Part shown: in pieces, positions 1 to 9,351 of the stretch
Layout: the number at the start of each line of letters is the position of its first letter
Position numbering within the stretch: the first letter of the stretch is position 1
Source of the DNA: Gemmatimonadales bacterium
GTDB lineage: Bacteria > Gemmatimonadota > Gemmatimonadetes > Gemmatimonadales > GWC2-71-9
Assembly (NCBI GenBank): GCA_013812695.1
Contig: JACCSZ010000226.1
Coordinates: forward strand, 1-9,351
Direction of reading: 5' to 3'
Length of the DNA stretch: 9,351 nt
Made by a program: the position numbers and the translations under genes
Notes under the pieces: model-generated
Database searches by the model: none
What the model was told of the DNA's origin: nothing
Seen by the model: the letters and a program-made list of their open reading frames with translations, nothing else

Positions 1-4436
<4,436 letters not shown>

Positions 4437-4440
<4 letters not shown>

Positions 4441-5729
4441 CGGGTGAGCCGTCGTCGGAGGCGCCCGACCTGGCGCCGCCAGCCCTGGCGCCGCCAGCCG
4501 GCGGACAGGATGCGTCCGACCCGGTGAGCGCCGGTCCGGCCCCCGGGAGTCCGTCCGACGGGCCGACCGACCGCGTCAACATCCTGCTGGTCGACGACCA
4601 GCCCGCCAACCTGATCGCCCTCGAGGCGATGCTGCATGGCCTCGACCAGCATCTCGTCAAAGCCAGCTCGGGACGCGAGGCGCTCAAATGGCTGCTCGCG
4701 CACGAATTCGCGGTGATCCTGCTGGACGTGAAAATGCCGGACATGGACGGCTTCGAAACGGCCACCCTGATCCGGCAGCGCGACAAGTCGCGCCACACGC
4801 CGATCATCTTCCTCACCGCGGCGGACAAGACCGACACCCAGGCCGTGCGCGGCTACGCGGTCGGCGCGGTCGACTACCTGGTCAAGCCGGTGGTGCCCGA
4901 GTTCGTCCGCTCGAAGGTGGTGGTGTTCGTCGAGCTGGCCAAGAAGAACGAGCTGCTGCGGCGGCAGGCCGAACTCCTCCGGACGAGCGAGCAGGAGGCG
5001 CGCGACCTGGCGGACACGCGGGCGGAGCTGGTACGGGATCTCGAGCACAAGAACCGGGAGCTCGAGAGCTTCAGCTACGCCGTCTCGCACGATCTCCGGG
5101 CGCCACTCCGCCGCATTGAAAGCTTCAGCCGCGCGGTGCAGGACAGCCAGGCCGAACGGCTCGACGCCGATGGCCGGCGCTACCTGGACCGCGTGCGCGA
5201 GGCGAGCCAGCAGATGTCACAGCTCATCGACGACGTGCTCTACCTGGCGCGCGTCACCCGCGCGGAGATGCGCGACCAGGAGGTCGACCTGAGCGGGCTG
5301 GTGACGCTGTGGCTGGAGCGGATGCGGGAGGCGGAGCGCGCCCGGGAGGTGGAGGTCAAGGTCCGGCCTGGCGTGATGGTCGCCGCCGACGGCCAGCTTC
5401 TCCGGATCGCGGTCGAGAACCTGCTGGAGAACGCCTGGAAGTTCACCGCCCGCACGCCGGCCGCCAGGATCGAGTTCGGGCAATCGAACGCCGGCGGCGA
5501 GCCCGCCTACTTCATCCGCGACAACGGTGTCGGCTTCGACATGGCCTACGCCGACCGCCTGTTCGGGCCGTTTCAGCGATTGCACCTCGCCTCGGAGTTT
5601 CCCGGCACGGGCATCGGGCTCGCCACCGTGCAGCGGATCATCCACCGGCACGGCGGCCGGGTCTGGGCGGAGGGGATGCTCGGACAGGGTGCGACGTTTC
5701 ACTTCACGATCGGACGGACGCGGGCCTGA
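4437..5729 (+). CDS. REC-HisKA-HATPase histidine kinase with N-terminal receiver
   Basis: A soluble 430-residue kinase of inverted layout. The first 45 or so residues are a Pro/Ala/Ser/Gly-rich tail. A receiver follows, with acidic pocket LLVDDQ, phosphoacceptor Asp codon at 4725 (residue 97, motif LLDVKMPDMDGFE) and switch Lys at 4884 (YLVKPV). A short coiled coil leads to HisKA of the SHDLRAPL type, His codon at 5088 (residue 218). HATPase_c has its N box at 5418-5435 (NLLENA), G1 DNGVGFD from 5520 and a GTGIGLATV G2 box; the HDLRAP and G1 styles recall phytochrome-type kinases. I chose GTG at 4437 because it overlaps the upstream stop as GTGA and has no clear Shine-Dalgarno, suggesting coupled translation. 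GTG at 4524, with AGGA at 4507-4510, is an alternative that keeps the whole receiver. The likely role, inferred, is to receive phosphate or signal from the upstream hybrid kinase. No output domain is fused. Confidence 0.92.
4470..4499 (+). repeat. Perfect 15-bp tandem duplication, each copy an inverted repeat
   Basis: CTGGCGCCGCCAGCC occurs twice back to back (4470-4484 and 4485-4499) and encodes LAPPA twice in the N-terminal tail of the REC-kinase. Each copy contains CTGGCG and CGCCAG separated by one base, so either copy, or both paired with each other, could fold into a hairpin just inside the second gene. It could arise by slippage, and could influence translation of the second gene; both ideas are inference. 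Confidence 0.85.
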
Positions 5730-5738
5730 GGGCCCGCG
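5719..5738. terminator. Hairpin between convergent genes, possible bidirectional terminator
   Basis: CGCGGGCC (5719-5726) and GGCCCGCG (5731-5738) form a perfect 8-bp G/C stem around a TGAG loop. The stop codon TGA of the REC-kinase lies across the stem end and loop. The minus-strand ORF ends at 5747, so the hairpin sits at the 3' ends of both transcripts. Neither side has a U-tract, so it is not a canonical intrinsic terminator; it may instead act as an RNA 3'-end stabiliser or with Rho. Confidence 0.45.
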
Positions 5739-5746
5739 GTGTTACG

Positions 5747-5887
5747 CTACGGCTTCGTCGGCGGGCGCGTGCCCTGCAGCGTTTCTCTCGCCATCACCAA
5801 TCCGCAAATCTCCCGCCGGTGCGGCTCGATCATCGGGCACTCGCGCGCGGCCTTGTGGACCACCAATGCGGCCCCCGGATCCGTCAT
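5747..5887 (-). CDS. Small 46-aa ORF downstream of the 104-aa gene, function unknown
   Basis: An ATG at 5887-5885 opens a 46-codon frame ending in TAG at 5749-5747. It starts 10 nt after the stop of the 104-aa gene in the same direction, as in an operon. All but about six codons end in G or C, matching the local genes. The product has two cysteines (residues 17 and 28, context RECPMIEP and EICGLVM), several basic residues and a proline/lysine-rich tail; no signal peptide or membrane segment is visible. There is no strong Shine-Dalgarno, so translation may depend on coupling to the upstream gene. I do not recognise a family. An overlapping plus-strand frame is open too, so the call is tentative. 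Confidence 0.45.
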   Translation of the reverse strand: MTDPGAALVVHKAARECPMIEPHRREICGLVMARETLQGTRPPTKP

Positions 5888-5897
5888 GGCAGGTCGC

Positions 5898-6212
5898 TCA
5901 GGGTCGCTCGGACGATCGGCGGGCATCGACTTCGCGACCGGTGTGTTCTGGGTCGGCCCCGGCGTCGCTCAGCCGGCTCAGCTCGGAGGGGAGGCCGCTG
6001 GGGCGGGCGGACGCGCCGCGGAACTCGAAGTGGTCTTCCCGTAGGAGGCGCTCGCCCGTGATTACGCCGGACTTCGCGCGGTCGCCATAGAGCATGGTCA
6101 CCACCCGGTGGATGAGCACCTCCACCGGCTGCCATGTGCCGGGCTCGATGTCGGGGTACAGATAGTCGAACGCCGGCCGCAGCCGAGCCTCGCGCCCTCG
6201 GGCGTCATTCAC
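5898..6212 (-). CDS. Hypothetical protein, 104 aa, with HFEFRG motif
   Basis: Start chosen at GTG 6212-6210 because GGAGG lies 6 nt upstream (6223-6219 on the minus strand). The frame stays open upstream to an ATG at 6269, but that extension has no comparable ribosome site. The product has an aromatic/acidic N-terminal stretch (AFDYLYPDIEPGTWQPVEVL), a helix-like IHRVVTMLYGD segment and a GERLLREDHFEFRG block; the last 35 or so residues are Arg/Ser/Glu-rich and probably disordered. No signal peptide or transmembrane helix is seen. Codons end mostly in G or C, supporting real coding. The LYP...PGxW...HFEFRG pattern resembles short uncharacterised proteins I associate loosely with Gemmatimonadota; that is recollection, not a search result. 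Function unknown. Confidence 0.72.
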   Translation of the reverse strand: MNDARGREARLRPAFDYLYPDIEPGTWQPVEVLIHRVVTMLYGDRAKSGVITGERLLREDHFEFRGASARPSGLPSELSRLSDAGADPEHTGREVDARRSSERP

Positions 6213-6218
6213 CACGCG

Positions 6219-6223
6219 CCTCC
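6219..6223 (-). promoter_or_regulatory. Shine-Dalgarno GGAGG of the 104-aa gene
   Basis: GGAGG on the minus strand, 6 nt before the GTG at 6212-6210 and 3 nt before a second GTG at 6215-6213. The spacing favours the inner GTG and argues against the longer ATG start at 6269. Confidence 0.65.
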
Positions 6224-6270
6224 GGTGTGGGGAAAGCACGGAGAATACCGCCCGCTCCGCGTGCGGCAAA

Positions 6271-6286
6271 GTGGCGGGGCAGCCAC
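6271..6286 (-). terminator. Weak hairpin between the membrane-protein gene and the 104-aa gene
   Basis: GTGGC (6271-6275) and GCCAC (6282-6286) form a 5-bp stem with a 6-nt loop, 13 nt beyond the stop of the small membrane gene. On the minus strand it is followed by only TTTG. It could be a weak terminator or attenuator; the short stem makes chance occurrence plausible. Confidence 0.22.
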
Positions 6287-6299
6287 ATCTCCTGTTGCC

Positions 6300-6464
6300 T
6301 CAGGTCGTGCTTCTGCCGGTGACGCGCCGGATGAGGCCCAGGATGAGCATGACGGCGCCCACGATGAGGAGCAGGTGGATGAGCAGGCCGGCGACCTTGA
6401 AGACCACGAAGCCGATGGCCCACAGCACGAGGAGCAGGACACCGAGCGCGACAAGACCTCTCAC
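6300..6464 (-). CDS. Small two-helix membrane protein, lmo0937/DUF5670 type
   Basis: A 54-residue hydrophobic protein. GTG at 6464-6462 is preferred to the ATG at 6482 because GGAGG sits 5 nt before it and because family members begin right at the first helix. Two hydrophobic segments are visible (about residues 4-22 and 24-45), joined by a short turn with Lys23; His30 lies early in the second helix, and the protein ends in a basic RRVTGR tail. The LVLWAIGF...GLLIHLLLIVG pattern and length match the short lmo0937 (DUF5670) membrane proteins common across bacteria, whose function is unknown. Neighbours on both sides are co-oriented at 87-nt distances, so it may have its own transcript. Family call is by pattern recognition. 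Confidence 0.8.
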   Translation of the reverse strand: MRGLVALGVLLLVLWAIGFVVFKVAGLLIHLLLIVGAVMLILGLIRRVTGRSTT

Positions 6465-6469
6465 GCGAG

Positions 6470-6474
6470 CCTCC
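6470..6474 (-). promoter_or_regulatory. Shine-Dalgarno GGAGG of the small membrane gene
   Basis: GGAGG on the minus strand followed by CTCGC and then GTG (6464-6462). It falls inside the coding part of the longer ATG version, which is why the GTG start was chosen. Confidence 0.65.
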
Positions 6475-6525
6475 GTTGGCACGACGGGCGAATGACGATC
6501 ACGAGCGACGGACTACGCTAACCCT

Positions 6526-6550
6526 CTGGCCTGGCGGACCCGTGGGCCAG
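6526..6550 (-). terminator. Hairpin immediately downstream of the receiver gene
   Basis: CTGGCC (6526-6531) pairs with GGCCAG (6545-6550); an overlapping alternative pairs CCTGGC (6530-6535) with GCCAGG (6546-6551). On the minus strand the structure begins one base after the receiver gene's TGA. No T-run follows, so it is at best a weak or Rho-assisted terminator. Confidence 0.3.
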
Positions 6551-6551
6551 G

Positions 6552-6908
6552 TCACACGGCCGGCGTTCGCGCCCCGGCGGGCGGAGACGCCGGATACTGC
6601 AAGGCCAGCGCGACGACCTGATCGAGTTGCGCCGGATCGAACCCTGACATCAGCAGCACGGGAACGCCGGGGAACTCGGCCCCCACCCGGCTGGCGAGCT
6701 CGGCGCCGGGCATGCGCGGAAGGACCGCATCGCTCAGGACCAGGTCGATCGCGCCGTTCCATCGGCGCACCAGGTGCAGCGCTTCGACGCCATTGCCCGC
6801 CCCGAGCACCGTGTGTCCGCCGTCCAGCAACTGGCGTCGGAGTCGCGCCCGCACGGGCGCCTCGTCGACAACGACCAGGATGATGCCGCCGCGGATACCA
6901 TCGAGCAT
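6552..6908 (-). CDS. Single-domain response regulator receiver, truncated and lacking the conserved Lys
   Basis: A 118-residue receiver protein without an output domain. The ATG at 6908-6906 has GGAGG 5 nt upstream (6918-6914 on the minus strand). Visible receiver features are the acidic pair Asp15-Glu16 (VVVDEAP), phosphoacceptor Asp60 in LVLSDAVLPRMPG (codon 6731-6729) and Ser88 in LLMSGFD. After that the usual beta5 Lys-Pro and alpha5 are absent: about 27 residues rich in Ala, Pro and Gln run to the stop, and the protein contains no lysine at all. The SDxxLPxMxG and LLMSGF patterns resemble receivers that end or decorate large PAS kinases. It may be phosphorylated but switch abnormally, or be a remnant of a longer receiver. 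A functional link to the plus-strand kinases is possible but not shown. Confidence 0.82.
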   Translation of the reverse strand: MLDGIRGGIILVVVDEAPVRARLRRQLLDGGHTVLGAGNGVEALHLVRRWNGAIDLVLSDAVLPRMPGAELASRVGAEFPGVPVLLMSGFDPAQLDQVVALALQYPASPPAGARTPAV

Positions 6909-6987
6909 GAGCGCCTCCGGGACAGGAGGAAGGACTCTCGGTGCTAAGCTACGCCGCGTGCGGACCAGCGCCAGAGCGACGGCGATG

Positions 6988-7428
6988 CTATTGCGCCCCC
7001 TGCACGGTCACCGCCGCGGCGTCGAAGGTGGTCTCGTCCGCTTCGATATCGTGTCCGTACGAAACCACGAGCGTGCCGGTGCCCGCGGTGCCCCCGGTCA
7101 CGTCGAACTGGTAGTTGCGGTCGGCCACGCGGGTCGCGCTCGCGAGTGACGTCGGCGTGAACGTGAGGCCGGCGTAGTGATCGGCCTCGGCGTCGTCGAG
7201 ATCCTCACCGCCGGCGGTGACGAACTCGAGCCGCACTCTCACCGTCTCGCCCTGGGTCAGGACGAATGGCGCCGACGCCGGGACGTCGTCGACCAGCACG
7301 GTGTACGACACGGGGACGTGCTCGTCGCCGGCCTGGCTCTCGTCGCTGCCGCAGGCTGTGCCCGCGGCCGCGCCTGCGGCAAGCGATGTGACGGTGGCAA
7401 GGCGGAGGAGGGAGCGGTACGGTGTCAT
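6988..7428 (-). CDS. Exported protein, probable lipoprotein, downstream of TonB receptor
   Basis: A 146-residue protein with an N-terminal export signal: Arg5 and Arg9, an Ala/Leu-rich core (residues 10-22), then GTAC with Cys26. The lipobox is imperfect because Gly stands at -3, so lipidation is likely but unproven. ATG at 7428-7426 has AAGGA 7 nt upstream (7440-7436 on the minus strand). The mature part looks like a single all-beta domain (VSYTVLVDDV, ETVRVRLEFV, NYQFDVTGG, GTLVVSYGHDIEAD) with an acidic loop GGEDLDDAEADHYAGL that has a nearby His. It lies 64 nt downstream of the TonB receptor gene in the same direction, suggesting a surface or periplasmic partner that helps capture or sense the same ligand. 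The acidic/His loop hints at metal binding; that is speculation. No named family recognised. Confidence 0.75.
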   Translation of the reverse strand: MTPYRSLLRLATVTSLAAGAAAGTACGSDESQAGDEHVPVSYTVLVDDVPASAPFVLTQGETVRVRLEFVTAGGEDLDDAEADHYAGLTFTPTSLASATRVADRNYQFDVTGGTAGTGTLVVSYGHDIEADETTFDAAAVTVQGAQ

Positions 7429-7492
7429 CGCGCGATCCTTGGGTGAGAGGGGATAGGATATTCGGATGGAAACCGGGTCACACGCACTCGGG

Positions 7493-9351
7493 TCACGGAC
7501 GCTCGGCGAAGCGGAGCGCCCCGCGGAGCGTGCGCGGAGCGCCCGGGTTCAGGAAGCCGGACGCGCGAATCTCCGGAAACTTGGCATCGAAGATGTTCTG
7601 CAGCTCGAGGTCGAGGACCGCCCCGAACGGCGCCACCTGGACCGACGTGCCGAGGTCCAGGATGGCGTAGGAACGGGTCGTGACGCCCGGCTCACCGATC
7701 GGCGTATATGGCCCGGAGAACCGGAGGGTCGCGCGGGTCGCCAGCCGCGGCGCCACGGCCGCCTCGACCCCGATCCTTCCCAGCCAGCGAGCGACGTTGG
7801 GTACCCACGAGCCGGGTTCGAGCGGCTCGATATGGAATGACGGCCTCAACGGCCGGCTGCTGGCGTGGACCAGGAGATCGGGCACGCGCGCGGCGCGTGT
7901 CGGTTGGCTGGAGAAGCGCTCGCCTTTGATCCGGGCGTCGTTGATCGTGCCGTCGGCGAAGAGCGTGACCATGGGGCTGACGCGCAGCTCGGCGGTGGCG
8001 TTGAGTCCCTGGCGCTTGCTCCGGCCGGAGGCCACGACCTCGCGCGTGATGGGATCCTGAATGCGCTCGTGCGACACGTCCAGCCGGAACAACGCCAGAT
8101 GCGCCGTGACCGTCTCGCCGTCGTAGCGCGCGCCGAGCTCCTTGCTCCAGCCGCGGATCGGATCCAGCGCGGGGTCGGCGATAACCCCAGGCGCGCCGCG
8201 AAACCCTCGGGCCAGCGATGCCAGCGCCGACCAGCCGCCACCGAGGAAGTAACGGGCGCCGAGCTTCGGGCTCACGATCAGATGGCCGGCGCTCCGCCAG
8301 CTTCCGGCGGCCAGCCGGTCCAGCGTGCGATAGTGCGTGGCGTCGGCCCGGGCGCCGAGGTCGAGGGCCACCCGGGTGCTTACCAGAGTGCGCCAGCGGA
8401 CGAACGCGCCGGCGCCAGCATAGCGGGCGTCGAGCGCGCGGGTCGGGCTCTGCCGTGCGCGCGCTTCCGTGGCGTAGAGATCGTAGCTGGTGACGTCGGC
8501 GCGGCCGTCAATCCCGGCGCTCAGATCACCGGTGCCCGCGGGCCGACTCACCTGGAGCCGGCCACCGACGATGGTGCGACGCTCCTCCTCGTCACTCTGG
8601 CCCAGCGCACCGTCTTCGGGGATCGTCAGGTAGACGCTCGAGTGCACGCGTTGCGCCCAGGCGGTGGCCTCGAGGCCGGTCTCGCCCGTCACGCCGCTGA
8701 ACCGGGCGTGCGCAATGCCCCGGAATGCCGAGCCGCCGTCCGTACGATCCAGGGCGCCGGTCACCCGGTCGGCGTTGTAGTCCTCCACGCTCACGAACCC
8801 CGGCGAATCCCAGCTCGATCCGTAGAGCGCGAGGCCGCCTTCGAGCCGGCCCGCGCCGGCCCGCCGCCACCCACGCAGCATGCCGTTGCCGAGCCAGTAC
8901 GCCGAATGGTCGCGCCAGCCCTGCTGGCGGCGTCCTTCGCCGGCCGCTAGGAATCCGCCGGTCTCGGCGCGCCGCCCGGTCCGGAGCCAGCCGCCGGCGT
9001 CGCCGTAGCTCGAGCCCGACAGGTTCCCGGACGTGCCGGCCGCGTCGGCCGCGGTAAAGGCCTCGACGACGCCGGCGAGCGAGAAGTCGCCGTAGTGCGG
9101 GCTGGCCGGGCCGGTGATGACGCGCAGCGAGCTCATCGCTGCCGGCGACAGGATGCTCCAGTCGGAGTATCCCTCGGTGTGCCCGTGCACCGGCAGATTG
9201 ATTGGCACGCCGTCGACGGTGAGGAGCACGTCCGACGAGTGATCGGAGGCGAAGCCGCGGATGACGGCGTCCGAGGCGAACCCCGGACCCTGACCCTGCT
9301 CGTGAACCTCGATCCCGCTGGTGCGCCGGAGCAGATCGTAGGCGTTCGCGG
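7493..9351 (-). CDS. TonB-dependent outer-membrane receptor, N terminus outside window
   Basis: An outer-membrane active-transport channel; 618 residues are visible, and the frame runs off the right edge, so signal peptide, TonB box and the first part of the plug are missing. The GTG at 9229 is internal: codons up to 9349 continue the plug (NAYDLLRRTSGIEV, VIRGFASDHSSDVLLTVDG). Plug motifs follow: VDGVPIN, HGHTEGY, LRVITGPASPHYGDFSLAGVVE. The rest is alternating aromatic/acidic/Arg sequence typical of beta-barrel strands, ending in the classical terminal region (LELQNIFDAKFPEIRAS...NPGAPRTLRGALRF) followed by four extra residues, so the last residue is not aromatic. Homologues transport siderophores, cobalamin, metals or carbohydrates; the substrate cannot be read here. 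The downstream small exported protein is a likely partner. Confidence 0.95.
   Translation of the reverse strand, partial: ANAYDLLRRTSGIEVHEQGQGPGFASDAVIRGFASDHSSDVLLTVDGVPINLPVHGHTEGYSDWSILSPAAMSSLRVITGPASPHYGDFSLAGVVEAFTAADAAGTSGNLSGSSYGDAGGWLRTGRRAETGGFLAAGEGRRQQGWRDHSAYWLGNGMLRGWRRAGAGRLEGGLALYGSSWDSPGFVSVEDYNADRVTGALDRTDGGSAFRGIAHARFSGVTGETGLEATAWAQRVHSSVYLTIPEDGALGQSDEEERRTIVGGRLQVSRPAGTGDLSAGIDGRADVTSYDLYATEARARQSPTRALDARYAGAGAFVRWRTLVSTRVALDLGARADATHYRTLDRLAAGSWRSAGHLIVSPKLGARYFLGGGWSALASLARGFRGAPGVIADPALDPIRGWSKELGARYDGETVTAHLALFRLDVSHERIQDPITREVVASGRSKRQGLNATAELRVSPMVTLFADGTINDARIKGERFSSQPTRAARVPDLLVHASSRPLRPSFHIEPLEPGSWVPNVARWLGRIGVEAAVAPRLATRATLRFSGPYTPIGEPGVTTRSYAILDLGTSVQVAPFGAVLDLELQNIFDAKFPEIRASGFLNPGAPRTLRGALRFAERP

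Noticed and set aside
5739..6044. 101-codon plus-strand frame opposite the two small minus-strand genes
   Set aside because: No ribosome site seen, low-complexity Ala/Gly-rich C-terminal half, and it opposes the 104-aa gene, which has a clear GGAGG-GTG start.
6952..6983. CGCCG/CGGCG inverted repeat downstream of the exported-protein gene
   Set aside because: A 5-bp stem with a loop of more than 20 nt and no T-run is expected by chance in GC-rich DNA.
7455..7460. TATCCT on the minus strand as a -10 promoter box for the exported-protein gene
   Set aside because: No convincing -35 element lies 16-18 nt upstream, and the match is too short to support a call in this sequence.
7865..8950. 361-codon plus-strand frame opposite the TonB receptor
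   Set aside because: The minus strand shows unmistakable plug and barrel motifs throughout; this frame is its antisense mirror.

Overview
The window is about 9.35 kb of high-GC bacterial DNA with strong G/C preference at third codon positions. A TonB-dependent outer-membrane receptor means a Gram-negative (diderm) host. The mix of very large cytoplasmic hybrid kinases, a TonB receptor with a small exported partner, and a short protein carrying an HFEFRG motif would fit Gemmatimonadota or a similar environmental phylum such as Acidobacteriota or Myxococcota. That placement is a low-confidence inference; no rRNA or marker gene is present.

Left half (1-5729, plus strand): a two-gene signalling operon. 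The first gene enters from beyond the left edge. It encodes a giant soluble hybrid histidine kinase: an array of 92-residue HAMP units, then GAF, coiled coil, HisKA/HATPase and three receiver domains. The poly-HAMP array and kinase resemble the fungal group III (Nik1/Os-1) osmosensing kinases. Its stop codon overlaps a GTG start (GTGA) of a second gene encoding an inverted REC-HisKA-HATPase protein. Together they hold two phosphoacceptor histidines and four receiver aspartates, but no Hpt domain, DNA-binding domain or other output, so the relay must leave through a protein encoded elsewhere. An 8-bp perfect hairpin at the operon's 3' end sits between convergent genes.

Right half (5747-9351, minus strand, read right to left): a TonB-dependent receptor cut by the right edge; a small exported protein, probably a lipoprotein; a single receiver-domain protein that has lost its conserved lysine and C-terminal part; a 54-aa two-helix membrane protein of the lmo0937/DUF5670 type; a 104-aa protein of unknown function; and a 46-aa ORF. 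All six are co-oriented with gaps of 10 to 87 nt, so they may form one or more operons. GTG starts preceded by GGAGG fix the start of two of them.

No tRNA, rRNA, CRISPR array, insertion sequence or phage gene was seen, and no gene-free stretch exceeds 300 bases. The most notable content is the poly-HAMP hybrid kinase with its overlapping REC-kinase partner, the lysine-free receiver protein, and the small uncharacterised genes between 5747 and 6464.
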